Shown here one piece after another: positions 41,797 through 49,787 of a DNA stretch of 64,000 bases. This DNA is from an uncultured Verrucomicrobiota bacterium. Its GTDB lineage: Bacteria > Verrucomicrobiota > Verrucomicrobiia > Limisphaerales > UBA9464. Location: positions 78,289 through 142,288 of the forward strand of contig CAIVQH010000026.1 of NCBI GenBank assembly GCA_903907995.1. The letters are read 5' to 3'. Positions within the stretch are counted from its first letter, which is position 1, and every line of letters starts with the position of its first letter. The position numbers and the translations under genes are program-made. The notes under the pieces were generated by a model. It was not told the DNA's origin and made no database searches. It saw nothing but the letters and a program-made list of their open reading frames with translations.

Positions 41797-41883
41797 TCCT
41801 AATCGCAATCTTCCCCTTGCTCTTGCCGAACTGCTTGAAGCGGCCTGATTAAGATTAGGATTAGGATGAAGATTACGACACGG
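41787..41883. repeat. Inverted repeat with iterated AATCCT arms between gcvT and gcvH
   Basis: Left arm 41787-41814 contains GTCGTAATCCTAATCGCAAT; right arm 41847-41883 contains GATTAGGATTAGGAT and then GAAGATTACGACAC. The left arm includes the last codons and TAA of gcvT. A hairpin of this length could affect message stability or T:H protein ratio. Confidence 0.75.
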
Positions 41884-41938
41884 CCCAGTGGAAAGCCTGA
41901 TTGACCCCCGCACGACGACCTTCCCACACTCCACCAAC

Positions 41939-42325
41939 ATGAGTTCGCAAGTGCCCGCCGATCTTCGTTACGCCAAGTCTCACGAATGGGTCCGCCTCGC
42001 CGGCGACGTGGCCACCGTGGGCATCACCGACCACGCGCAGCACGAGCTGACGGACGTGGTGTTCGTCGAGCTGCCCGCCGCGGGCCGCAAAGTGAAGGCC
42101 GGCGAAAGCATCGCCGTCGTCGAGTCCGTGAAAACCGCCAGCGACATCTATTCGCCGGTCAGCGGCGAGATCATCGCGGTGAACCAGGCCGTGGCCGACA
42201 ATCCGGGCCTCGTGAACACCGCCCCTTACGCCGAGGGCCATTTCCTCCAGATCCGTCTCAGCGATCCCGCCGAGGCCGCCGCCCTGCTCAGTCCTGCCGA
42301 CTACACCAAGCAGATCGGAGCGTAA
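41939..42325 (+). CDS. gcvH: Glycine cleavage H-protein
   Basis: 128-residue lipoyl carrier of the glycine cleavage system. Recognisable: YAKSHEWVRLAGDVATVGIT, the lipoylation site ESVKTASDI (Lys65) and GEIIAVNQAV. ATG 41939 is used; the upstream frame crosses the repeat. It follows gcvT after a 142-bp gap holding an inverted repeat. Confidence 0.96.
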   Translation: MSSQVPADLRYAKSHEWVRLAGDVATVGITDHAQHELTDVVFVELPAAGRKVKAGESIAVVESVKTASDIYSPVSGEIIAVNQAVADNPGLVNTAPYAEGHFLQIRLSDPAEAAALLSPADYTKQIGA

Positions 42326-42330
42326 CAAGC

Positions 42331-42465
42331 GGGTAGGGAAGGCGCGCTGCGCCGTCTCCGTCGCCGCGCGAAGCATCAGGCGACGGAACGAAAGCCCATC
42401 GCGCAAGCACATCTCCACCGCCTAGACCGCACGCGGCAGAGTCCCTACCTGGACAGCCCTACCCG
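42331..42465. repeat. Inverted repeat CGGGTAGGG/CCCTACCCG
   Basis: CGGGTAGGG at 42331-42339 pairs with CCCTACCCG at 42457-42465; an inner TCCCTACC (42442-42449) is a second partner for GGTAGGGA. The right arm overlaps the stop codon of the minus-strand NYN gene. It separates two converging genes. Confidence 0.6.
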
Positions 42466-42926
42466 TTCCGATACCGCTGCCGCTCCTTGCGGTTGTAGGT
42501 CTTCAGGTCGAAGGCCATTTCATCCAGCGCCCCGTTGACCTGCGCGATGAACGTGGTGCAACTCGAAGCCAACCCGCCGAAGCCGATCACCGTGTCGCGC
42601 TCGGCGTGGTCGTCGGTCACCACCAACACCTCGCCAAACTCCTTCAGCCGGTAGGCGGCGCGCTCGATCAGGTCGTCCGCCGTCTTGCCGTCGCGGGAAA
42701 AGAGCACCTCCACGTCACGGGTGGACGGCAGCTTCGCCGTGCCCGGCGCCGCGCCCTGCCCGTCGAACACGATCGTGATCGGAGTGTGCGTGGCGTCGCG
42801 GTACTGCGTGAGCCGGGTCACCAGCGCCTCCCGGGCGGCGGCGGAATGGCGCGCCATGCCCGGGGCAAGTTCAGGCCAGCCATGGAGCAGGCTGTAGCCA
42901 TCGACTAGAATGCGGACCAGCGGCAC
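42459..42926 (-). CDS. NYN (YacP-like) ribonuclease domain protein
   Basis: About 155 residues from GTG 42926, directly before the fold start VRILVDGYSLLHGWPE. Conserved acidic positions of the YacP/NYN PIN-like nuclease: DGYSLL, TIVFDGQGA, SRDGKTADDLIERAA and VVTDDHAERDTV. In Bacillus the YacP (Rae1) protein is a ribosome-linked mRNA endonuclease; function here is by family. It is tail to tail with gcvH. Confidence 0.85.
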   Translation of the reverse strand: MPLVRILVDGYSLLHGWPELAPGMARHSAAAREALVTRLTQYRDATHTPITIVFDGQGAAPGTAKLPSTRDVEVLFSRDGKTADDLIERAAYRLKEFGEVLVVTDDHAERDTVIGFGGLASSCTTFIAQVNGALDEMAFDLKTYNRKERQRYRNG

Positions 42927-43069
42927 AGCGGCATTCTGCCCCAGAGGCCCGGGCGCATGAAGCCGAATGCGCCGGCAAAAACCGGTCACGGACGACCGCA
43001 AGCGTTACGGGGGTGAACTCCGCAGTTCCAGCCTTGCCCCGAAAGCAACAATGCCCCAAGGCTCTGGCG

Positions 43070-43477
43070 GTGAGCTTGGAAGACCTGCAGCATATGTTTT
43101 TCTATGGGGACCATTTCCTCGGCATTACCTGGAATGCCTGGAAAGTGGTCGGCTGGCTGGCCAACGCGGCCTTTGCCTCGCGTTTCATCGTGCAATGGTA
43201 CGCCACGGAGAGGCTCCGGCAGGTCGTCGTGCCCGTCGCCTTCTGGTGGCTGAGCATCTTCGGATCCCTCCTGCTGCTGGCTTACTCCCTCTACCGACAC
43301 GATTCGGTGTTCATCTTCGCCAACGCCTTCAACTGGATCCCCTATATCCGCAACCTTGTGATCCATAAACGGCATGTGCGGGCCCACATCGAATGTCGGG
43401 TCTGCCTGAAGGTGAACCCGCCCGGCTCGCGCTTCTGCTCCGAATGCGGCAAAGGGCTGCCCCTGGCCCCTGTCTGA
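43070..43477 (+). CDS. LAB_N domain membrane protein with C-terminal zinc ribbon
   Basis: About 135 residues. The membrane part (WNAWKVVGWLANAAFASRF, then FWWLSIFGSLLLLAYSLY and FIFANAFNWIPYIRNL) is that of the lipid-A-disaccharide synthase N-terminal domain family (LAB_N), small proteins tied to lipid A or other glycolipid handling. The C terminus carries a four-cysteine zinc ribbon, CRVC then CSEC, an unusual addition. Start uncertain: GTG 43070 or ATG 43094. No lipid A genes adjoin. Confidence 0.8.
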   Translation: MSLEDLQHMFFYGDHFLGITWNAWKVVGWLANAAFASRFIVQWYATERLRQVVVPVAFWWLSIFGSLLLLAYSLYRHDSVFIFANAFNWIPYIRNLVIHKRHVRAHIECRVCLKVNPPGSRFCSECGKGLPLAPV

Positions 43478-43503
43478 AGCATCGGTGCGAGTAGAAACCG
43501 AAC

Positions 43504-43854
43504 TTACTTCTTCGCGCCGCCCGTGGACAGGCCGGAGGACGCCAACGGCTGCAGGTTGAACCGGACCAGCACATTGCTGGCATAGGCCGGGTGGGCGGCA
43601 CCAAACTTCTGCAGCTCGGTCACAATCGCCAGCACTTCCGGATTCCGCTTCTGGGCCTCGATGAAATAGGGCTTCTGAGCCTCCAACTGCCGGGCCAGCA
43701 CGCGGTCGGCGCGATAGATGAAAGCGCCCAGGCCCAGGGTGATGACCAACAGGCCCCAAAGGCTGAGCCGGATCACCGAGACCAGCTGATCGACCTCGGC
43801 ACGCAGCGCCTTGATTTCCGAACTGTCAGGGGAAGATTCGAGCAGGTCGTCCAT
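43504..43854 (-). CDS. Hypothetical single-pass membrane protein
   Basis: 116 residues. An acidic N terminus with a short coiled-coil (EIKALRAEVDQLVSVI) precedes one membrane helix (LWGLLVITLGLGAFIY), then an extracytoplasmic tail with EAQKPYFIEAQKRNPEV. It starts 4 bp after the stop of the companion gene 43859-44143, which has the same architecture in outline, so the two products likely work together. Family not recognised. Confidence 0.65.
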   Translation of the reverse strand: MDDLLESSPDSSEIKALRAEVDQLVSVIRLSLWGLLVITLGLGAFIYRADRVLARQLEAQKPYFIEAQKRNPEVLAIVTELQKFGAAHPAYASNVLVRFNLQPLASSGLSTGGAKK

Positions 43855-43858
43855 GGGA

Positions 43859-44143
43859 TCAGCGGGTTGATTTCGCGGGAGCGTTGGTGGTGAGCTTGAT
43901 TCCCAGGCGGTTCAGCAATGGGCTCAATGCCGTACCCACGCCGGGATTGGCCTGTCCATACTCGACCGACATGCCGACCAGCGTTTCAATGACCCGGCTG
44001 TTCTGCTGAAAAGCCGCCAATTCGTTGCTGTTCTGCTCCAGCACGCGCGCGTAGATGACGTGGTAAGCACACAGGGCGGCCAAGGCGACCGCCACCACCA
44101 GCTGACAGCCTGCAAGGAGGCCCAGAGTTGAAGTTTTTTTCAT
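43859..44143 (-). CDS. Hypothetical single-pass membrane protein
   Basis: 94 residues from ATG 44143. One N-terminal membrane helix (LLAGCQLVVAVALAALCAY) then a ~65-residue extracytoplasmic helical segment (VLEQNSNELAAFQQNSRVIE). Upstream by 57 bp is folK; downstream by 4 bp is a similar small membrane protein. Function unknown. Confidence 0.65.
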   Translation of the reverse strand: MKKTSTLGLLAGCQLVVAVALAALCAYHVIYARVLEQNSNELAAFQQNSRVIETLVGMSVEYGQANPGVGTALSPLLNRLGIKLTTNAPAKSTR

Positions 44144-44200
44144 GTGCGAACGCCACACAGCCTAATCCCGCCGACGCCCATTCCAAGGTTTTTCCCCGGT

Positions 44201-44707
44201 TCAGGCCAGCCGCCGGAAATCCGGATCAGGCGGCAGTCCCGCGAGCAATTCTCTCACGGTGCGCGACTGTCCCGGAAGCATCAGGCCGGGAGCGAGTTCC
44301 GTCAGGGGCTCCAGCACGAAACGACGCCGGTGGGCCCGGGGATGGGGCAGCACCAGCGCCGCCGACTCGCGTCGCTCGTCACCCCATGCGATCAGGTCCA
44401 GATCAAGCAGACGCGACTCGTTCAGCACCTTCTTGGGCAGGCGGCCAAACTCACGCTCGGCCGCCTGAAGTTTCGCCAGCAATGACTCCGGTGTTTCACC
44501 CGGAAGCGGATTGAACAGGGCCACGGCGTTGACGAATAACGGCGAGCCGGGCGGGCAATCCACCGGCGTGCTCTGCCACAGCGAAGAACGGTGTAGCGGC
44601 CCTTCAGCCAGGCTACCGAGCCAAGCCAGAGCCGCCTGGACCTGTGCGACGGGGTCGCCGAGGTTCGATCCCAACGCCACCACCGCCTCGCCTCCGGCTG
44701 TTTTCAT
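44201..44707 (-). CDS. folK: 2-amino-4-hydroxy-6-hydroxymethyldihydropteridine diphosphokinase
   Basis: Pyrophosphorylates hydroxymethyldihydropterin for folate synthesis; cytosolic. 168 residues with VVALGSNLGDPVAQVQAAL, SPLFVNAVALF, RLLDLDLIAWGD and LPHPRAHRRRFVLEPL. It starts 10 bp after dapB, so it is cotranscribed with lysine/DAP genes. folP, the next pathway enzyme, is in a separate operon at 58403. Confidence 0.95.
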   Translation of the reverse strand: MKTAGGEAVVALGSNLGDPVAQVQAALAWLGSLAEGPLHRSSLWQSTPVDCPPGSPLFVNAVALFNPLPGETPESLLAKLQAAEREFGRLPKKVLNESRLLDLDLIAWGDERRESAALVLPHPRAHRRRFVLEPLTELAPGLMLPGQSRTVRELLAGLPPDPDFRRLA

Positions 44708-44717
44708 CTGTCCTGCC

Positions 44718-45452
44718 TCACTTCAACCCCAGCACGTCCTGCATGTCGTAGATGCCCGGTGCGCGCCCGACCACCCATTGAGCCGCGCGCAGGGCGCCGT
44801 TGGCGAAGGTGTCGCGGTTGCTGGCCTTGTGGGTCAGTTCCACCCGCTCGCCATTCGCCGCGAAGATCACCGTGTGATCGCCGACCACATCCCCGCCCCG
44901 GATCGCGTGGATGCCGATCTCGGAATCCGTGCGTTCGCCGACGATGCCATGCCGGCCGTGCCGCAGCGCCTCGGCCAACTGCACCTCCCGCACCTCGCCG
45001 AGAATCTCCAGCAAGGTCGTGGCGGTGCCGCTGGGGGCATCTTTCTTCAGCCGGTGGTGCATTTCGACCACTTCGAGATCGAAGGATGGCCCGAGAATTT
45101 CCGCCGCCTTGCGCGTGAGCCAGAAGAGGGTGTTCACGCCGGTCGAGTAGTTGGAGGCCCAGACCATCGGCACCTTGGGCGCGTGCGCCCGGATGGCCGC
45201 CTTCTCCGTCTCGGAGTGGCCGGTCGTGCCGATGACCAATGCCTTGCCCGCCGCGGCACAGGCGGCGGCCACGCCAGCTGTGGCGTCATGAAAGCTGAAG
45301 TCGATGACCGCGTCGGCCTGCGGCAGGATCACCCGCAAGTCGTCCCCCTGGTCCACCGTGGCGATCACCTGAAGTCCCGGAATGCGGGCGGCGCAGGCAA
45401 TGAGTGCCTGTCCCATGCGGCCCTTGGAGCCGTTGATGATGAGTCTTGTCAT
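44718..45452 (-). CDS. dapB: 4-hydroxy-tetrahydrodipicolinate reductase
   Basis: NAD(P)H-dependent step of lysine and meso-diaminopimelate synthesis. 244 residues. Rossmann motif INGSKGRMGQAL at the N terminus, VIGTTGHSE, and active-site region EMHHRLKKDAPSGTA. ATG 45452 is taken because it opens directly on the Rossmann fold. The paralogous pathway gene dapA is 138 bp upstream. Confidence 0.96.
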   Translation of the reverse strand: MTRLIINGSKGRMGQALIACAARIPGLQVIATVDQGDDLRVILPQADAVIDFSFHDATAGVAAACAAAGKALVIGTTGHSETEKAAIRAHAPKVPMVWASNYSTGVNTLFWLTRKAAEILGPSFDLEVVEMHHRLKKDAPSGTATTLLEILGEVREVQLAEALRHGRHGIVGERTDSEIGIHAIRGGDVVGDHTVIFAANGERVELTHKASNRDTFANGALRAAQWVVGRAPGIYDMQDVLGLK

Positions 45453-45590
45453 AACGTCAAAAGTACAATTGAGCGGCGATGGTGCGAAGCCAACCTGCGG
45501 CAAGCTGGGCGACGGTGCATATGTCACCGCTGCGACCGCCCGACCCGCAGGCCGATCACCGGGTCGCGCAACGCGCCTCCCGGGCGTGCT

Positions 45591-46469
45591 TTATTTCAGC
45601 AGCCCGAGCTCCGCGATGGTCGCCTTCATGATCTCGCGCATCTTCGGCGTGGCCGGTACAAGGGGAAGGCGGACCTCGTCGGTCATCATGCCCATCAGTG
45701 CCAAAGCCGCCTTGGCCGGGACCGGATTCGTCTCGAGGAAGAGGTTCTTGAACAGCGGATAAAGGGCGGTGTGCAGCCGCAACGCGCCTTTGGCATCCCC
45801 GGCGGCGAACTTCGCCACCATGGTGCTCACCTGCTTCGGCGCGACGTTGGAAGCCACGCTGATGACACCCCGCGCGCCAACCGCCATGAACGGCAGCGTC
45901 AGGGAATCGTCGCCGCTCAGGATGACGAACTTCGGGCCGCAGGCGGCCGCGAGCTGGCTCACGCGATCGGCGTTGCCGCCGGCTTCCTTGATGCCGACAA
46001 TGTTCGGGAAGTCCTTCGCCAGCCGCTGGGTGGTCTCCACTCCGATCTCGATCCCGCAGCGTCCCGGGATGCTGTACAGCAGGATGGGCAGCTTGGTCGC
46101 CGTGGCGATGGCCTTGAAGTGCTGGTAAACGCCTTCCTGCGACGGCTTGTTGTAATACGGGGCGACCTGCAGCGAACCGTCGGCCCCGACGGCCTCGGCC
46201 TTCCTGGTCAGCTCGATGGCCTCCTTCGTGGAGTTGGCGCCGGTGCCCGCGACCACCTTGACCTTGCCGCCGGCGAACTTCACCGCCAGCTCGACGACCC
46301 GGATGTGCTCATCGTAGTCGAGCGTGGGCGACTCGCCGGTGGTGCCCACCGGCACAATGCCGTCCACACCACCCTTGATCTGCGATTTGACCAGCTTCTC
46401 GAGTGCGGCCTCATCAAGCAGGCCGTTTCGGAAGGGCGTGACAATCGCGGTATAGGTGCCGGTAAACAT
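45591..46469 (-). CDS. dapA: 4-hydroxy-tetrahydrodipicolinate synthase
   Basis: Condenses pyruvate with aspartate semialdehyde. 292 residues, homotetrameric TIM-barrel family. Active-site landmarks: VGTTGESPTL near 41-50 (Thr44/Thr45), Tyr in LLYSIPGRCG near 131-140 and Schiff-base Lys161 in GIKEAGGN. ATG 46469 gives MFTGTYTAIVTP, the usual N terminus. Confidence 0.97.
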   Translation of the reverse strand: MFTGTYTAIVTPFRNGLLDEAALEKLVKSQIKGGVDGIVPVGTTGESPTLDYDEHIRVVELAVKFAGGKVKVVAGTGANSTKEAIELTRKAEAVGADGSLQVAPYYNKPSQEGVYQHFKAIATATKLPILLYSIPGRCGIEIGVETTQRLAKDFPNIVGIKEAGGNADRVSQLAAACGPKFVILSGDDSLTLPFMAVGARGVISVASNVAPKQVSTMVAKFAAGDAKGALRLHTALYPLFKNLFLETNPVPAKAALALMGMMTDEVRLPLVPATPKMREIMKATIAELGLLK

Positions 46470-46555
46470 AACGAAAACGGGCCGGAACATCGGCAACGCG
46501 GGACGCTTTGGAAAGGGATTTTGTGCCGGGGCCTTCCGGCGGGGTCCACGGGGAG

Positions 46556-46643
46556 AGAGTGCATCTGGAAAACAGGAAAGCAGGAAGAAGGCGGAAACAG
46601 GCCTTCCTCTCCTTTCCAGTGTTCCTGTTTTCCAGATTCAATC
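46556..46643. repeat. Inverted repeat with iterated GGAAAACA arms
   Basis: Left arm 46556-46592 (TCTGGAAAACAGGAAAGCAG), right arm 46606-46643 (GTGTTCCTGTTTTCCAGA region). Only ~13 bp separates the arms, making a near-continuous hairpin. Same family as 11401-11567 and 38388-38562. Located between the divergent dapA and SGNH hydrolase genes. Confidence 0.8.
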
Positions 46644-46698
46644 TTCCCCGTCCATCTCGCCGGTTGAGCTGCAGCGGTCTCGGGGCCATGCTCCGCTC

Positions 46699-47754
46699 AT
46701 GCTTCGAACGTCCCCTGCCCTCAGCTGTGTTTTGCTGGGCGGCCTTTTCCTCGCCGCCTTCGCCGGTTGCGTGACAGAGTCGCAGCCGCCCGCGCGCCGA
46801 ATGATCGGCGAATCGGTCGTCTGCATCGGCGAAGAGCCCGCGGCCCTGGCCTTCCGGCCGCTGGCTTCAGCTGCGCTCACGGTGCGGAGCACCTACCGAC
46901 CCGGCACCGACACAGTGGACTACGTCGCCGGTCGCGACTACTCGGTCGATTTCAAGAACGGCACGCTGCGCCGGCTGCCCGGTTCGCGCCTGCCCGATTT
47001 CCGCCAGAACATGCTGTTCGGCCAGACGGAATTCGACCATTCGAAATTCCCCGGCTTCGGCAACAACGGCTTCTTCGCCTTCGTGGATTACACGTTCGCC
47101 GCGACCAACGCCTGGCCCGTGCCTGCGTCTCCCACGCCGCTGCTGCCCAAGTCGGCGGCCAAGCTGCGTGCCGGCGGTGAGTTCCGGCTGGTGGCCTTTG
47201 GCGACAGCATCACAGCGGGCGGTGACGCGACCCAGCCGGCACTGATCTTCTGGAACCGCTGGGCGGACGCGTTGCGCGGCAAATATCCTCAAGCACGCAT
47301 CACGGCCGTGAATGGCGCGACCGGTGGCGACAGCACCGTGCAGGGGCTGGCGCGCCTGCAGGCCAAGGTGCTCCATCAGCATCCCGATCTGGTGCTGATC
47401 GGCTTCGGCATGAATGACCACAACAAGGGCGGCGTGCCGGTGCCGCAGTTTGCCGCCAACCTGAAGGAGCTGATCGGGCGCATCCGCACCACGACCGGAG
47501 CGGAAGTGGTGCTCTTCTCCGCGTTCCCGCCCAACCCGCGCTGGAAGTACGGCTCGCATCACATGGAAGATTACGCCGCCGCGACCGAGCAGGTCGCCCA
47601 CGACACCGGCTGCGCCTACGCGGATGTGTTTCATCCATGGCAAACCTTCGCCTCGCGGAAGAAGCCCGAGGACCTCCTCGCCAACGACATCAACCATCCG
47701 AACGATTTTGGCCACTGGATCTATTTTGAGGCGTTGAACTCGCTGGGGCTTTGA
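46699..47754 (+). CDS. SGNH/GDSL hydrolase lipoprotein
   Basis: 351 residues. Lipoprotein signal LLGGLFLAAFAGC with lipobox FAGC, an N-terminal beta domain (~25-150), then SGNH esterase blocks: Ser in LVAFGDSITAGG near 172, Gly/Asn region VNGATGGDS, GFGMNDHNKG and catalytic NDINHPNDFGH near the C terminus. Probably a periplasmic or surface carbohydrate esterase or lipase. Own promoter region next to an inverted repeat. Confidence 0.85.
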   Translation: MLRTSPALSCVLLGGLFLAAFAGCVTESQPPARRMIGESVVCIGEEPAALAFRPLASAALTVRSTYRPGTDTVDYVAGRDYSVDFKNGTLRRLPGSRLPDFRQNMLFGQTEFDHSKFPGFGNNGFFAFVDYTFAATNAWPVPASPTPLLPKSAAKLRAGGEFRLVAFGDSITAGGDATQPALIFWNRWADALRGKYPQARITAVNGATGGDSTVQGLARLQAKVLHQHPDLVLIGFGMNDHNKGGVPVPQFAANLKELIGRIRTTTGAEVVLFSAFPPNPRWKYGSHHMEDYAAATEQVAHDTGCAYADVFHPWQTFASRKKPEDLLANDINHPNDFGHWIYFEALNSLGL

Positions 47755-47820
47755 TCTCCGGTAACCTCAACCCTTCACGACGCGAGCGGAGTGTTTCGCG
47801 GACGAAAGAAAGCTCGGTGA

Positions 47821-47886
47821 GGCGAGCGTCCCCGCGAGCCGGGCTGCCCCAGACCTGGTCCGCCGCGGCTCGCGGGGACGCTCGCC
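47821..47886. repeat. Perfect 20-bp inverted repeat
   Basis: GGCGAGCGTCCCCGCGAGCC (47821-47840) and its exact reverse complement (47867-47886) around a 26-bp loop. It lies in the 280-bp gap before the Tat-signal gene; the rest of the gap shows nothing else recognisable. Confidence 0.85.
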
Positions 47887-48033
47887 CCATCACGCGCCCG
47901 AAGCCCAGCAGCAGACCGCAGTATCCGCTAGCGCCCCCTCGCCTGCATCTGACGTTCGGGCCTTGACCGGCAGACGCGACAGGCCTACCACCGCCATCAG
48001 CTTCCCAAAGAATGGCCGTCGGTTCCCACGCCT

Positions 48034-49602
48034 ATGAATGCACCCAAGTCCCGTCGTGAATTCCTCGCCGATGTCGGCCGCGGCATGCTGGTCGCCACGG
48101 TGGGCGGCGGGCTCGCCTCCGAACTCGGCCTCGCCCCGACCTTTGCCGCCGACGTGCCCGACACGCTAGATTTCGGCGCGCTCGAACCGCTCGTGCGGCT
48201 CATGCAGGAGACACCGGCCAGCCGGATTTTGCCCACCCTCGTTGCCCAGCTCAAATCCGGGGCCGATTTGCGCCGCCTGGTCGCCGCCGCCGCGCTCGCC
48301 AACGCCCGCACCTTCGGCGGGGAGGACTACATCGGCTTCCACACGATGATGGCCCTCTCGCCCGCGCTGCACATGGCGGGAGAACTGCCCGAGGCGCAGG
48401 CGGCGCTGCCCGTCTTCAAGGTGCTCTACCGGAACACCAGCCGCATCGAGGCCCATGGCGGACGCAAGGACGAGGTGCTGCATCCGGTGACGCCCGCACC
48501 GCTCGCCGCCGGCCAGTCCGGGGGCGAAGTTCTGCGTGAGGCCGTCCATCGCAAGGACGTGATTGCAGCCGAGCAAACCCTCGCCGCCCTGGCGCAACAG
48601 AGTCCCGAGGAGGCGTTCAACCAGCTCCTCCACACCGTGCAGGACGACACCGAGGTCCACCGGGTCGTATTGCCCTATCGCGCCTGGGATCTGCTGGATC
48701 TGGTCGGCAAGGAGCAGGCCCACACCATGCTCCGTCAGTCGGTCCGGTACTGCGTGAAGAACGAATACTGGTCCGCCGCCGCCGAGCGCAGCGAGCCGCG
48801 CGTCCTCCTGCCCAAGCTGTTGGAGGAACACCGTCTGCTCGAACGCACACCTGGCACCCGCGCCGCCGAGGACAAATGGGTGGAGGAACTTAGCCAGACC
48901 ATCTTCCAATCCACCCCGACGCAGGCCGCCGCCGCCGCCGCCGCCGCGCTGGCCGAAGGGTTTGCCCCTGCTGCCGTCGGCGAGGCGGTCGCCCTTGCGG
49001 CCAACCAGCTCATCCTCCGCGATTTCGGCCGCCGGCCGCAGGATGAAGTCACCGGCAAGCCGCTGGGCAGCGTCCATGGCGACAGCATCGGCGTTCACGC
49101 GAGCGACTCCGCGTGCGCCTGGCGCAACCTCGCCCGCGTAAGCAATGCCCGGAACACCTTCGCGTGCCTCATCCTCGGGGCCTATCAGGTCGCGCTGGAC
49201 CGCACCAATCGCGGCGGGGATTTCCTCCATTGGGAGCCGCTGCCACTCGCCTCGCATCGCGCGCAGATCAAAACCACCGACGCGGATGCGCTCCTGCGCG
49301 AGGCCGACGAGGCTATCCGGGGGAACCTGCAGGCCCATGCCGCCGCCCTCGTATCCCGCTACGGCGAGCTCGGCCACCCGCCGCGCGCGGTATTTGACCT
49401 GATGCTGCGGTACGCCATCAGCGAGGATGGGGCGTTGCACGCCGAGAAATACTACCACACCGTGACTGACGAATTTGCCTCGACCCGCCCGGCCTTCCGC
49501 TGGCGGCAGCTCGTGTCGCTGGCCCGTGTCACCGCGAGCGAATACGGCCGCCCCGCCCCCGGCATGGCCGAAGCGCGGGAAGTGCTCAAGCTGAGCGCTT
49601 GA
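48034..49602 (+). CDS. Tat-signal protein of unknown function
   Basis: 522 residues. Twin-arginine signal SRREFLADVG at the N terminus followed by a hydrophobic stretch and ATFAA-type cleavage near residue 37; hence exported folded, as often with cofactor-bearing proteins. The rest is alpha-helical with many Ala/Leu/Glu and few landmarks (HRVVLPYRAWDLLDLVGKE, GDSIGVHASDSACAWRN). No cysteine or metal motif stands out. Family not recognised; it may be restricted to Verrucomicrobia and relatives. Confidence 0.75.
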   Translation: MNAPKSRREFLADVGRGMLVATVGGGLASELGLAPTFAADVPDTLDFGALEPLVRLMQETPASRILPTLVAQLKSGADLRRLVAAAALANARTFGGEDYIGFHTMMALSPALHMAGELPEAQAALPVFKVLYRNTSRIEAHGGRKDEVLHPVTPAPLAAGQSGGEVLREAVHRKDVIAAEQTLAALAQQSPEEAFNQLLHTVQDDTEVHRVVLPYRAWDLLDLVGKEQAHTMLRQSVRYCVKNEYWSAAAERSEPRVLLPKLLEEHRLLERTPGTRAAEDKWVEELSQTIFQSTPTQAAAAAAAALAEGFAPAAVGEAVALAANQLILRDFGRRPQDEVTGKPLGSVHGDSIGVHASDSACAWRNLARVSNARNTFACLILGAYQVALDRTNRGGDFLHWEPLPLASHRAQIKTTDADALLREADEAIRGNLQAHAAALVSRYGELGHPPRAVFDLMLRYAISEDGALHAEKYYHTVTDEFASTRPAFRWRQLVSLARVTASEYGRPAPGMAEAREVLKLSA

Positions 49603-49608
49603 GCGGCG

Positions 49609-49655
49609 GGGAGGAGACAGGAGGCGCGACGCGCGGAGTCAGGAGTCAGGAGTGG
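49609..49655. repeat. Single arm of the GGAGACA/GGAGTCA repeat
   Basis: GGAGGAGACAGGAG, then a CGCGACGCGCG palindromic core and GGAGTCAGGAGTCAGGAGT, matching the left arm at 20346-20393. No complementary arm is nearby. Confidence 0.65.
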
Positions 49656-49787
49656 CGGCAGGCTGTCTGGAGCAGGGGCGCGCAGGGCTCACTGTTCTTT
49701 GTCCGCCGTTTCCCATCTTGTCACCAAGTCGGCAAAGAAGATTGCTGACCGGCAGCCCAAAGGAGGGGCAGACTCGCGTCCACGCAC

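Noticed and set aside
44511..46667. Long plus-strand open frame (>700 codons) opposite dapB/dapA
   Set aside because: It is the antisense of two textbook enzymes; its translation is Arg/Gly/His-rich with no domain. GC-rich DNA with strong third-position bias keeps opposite frames open.
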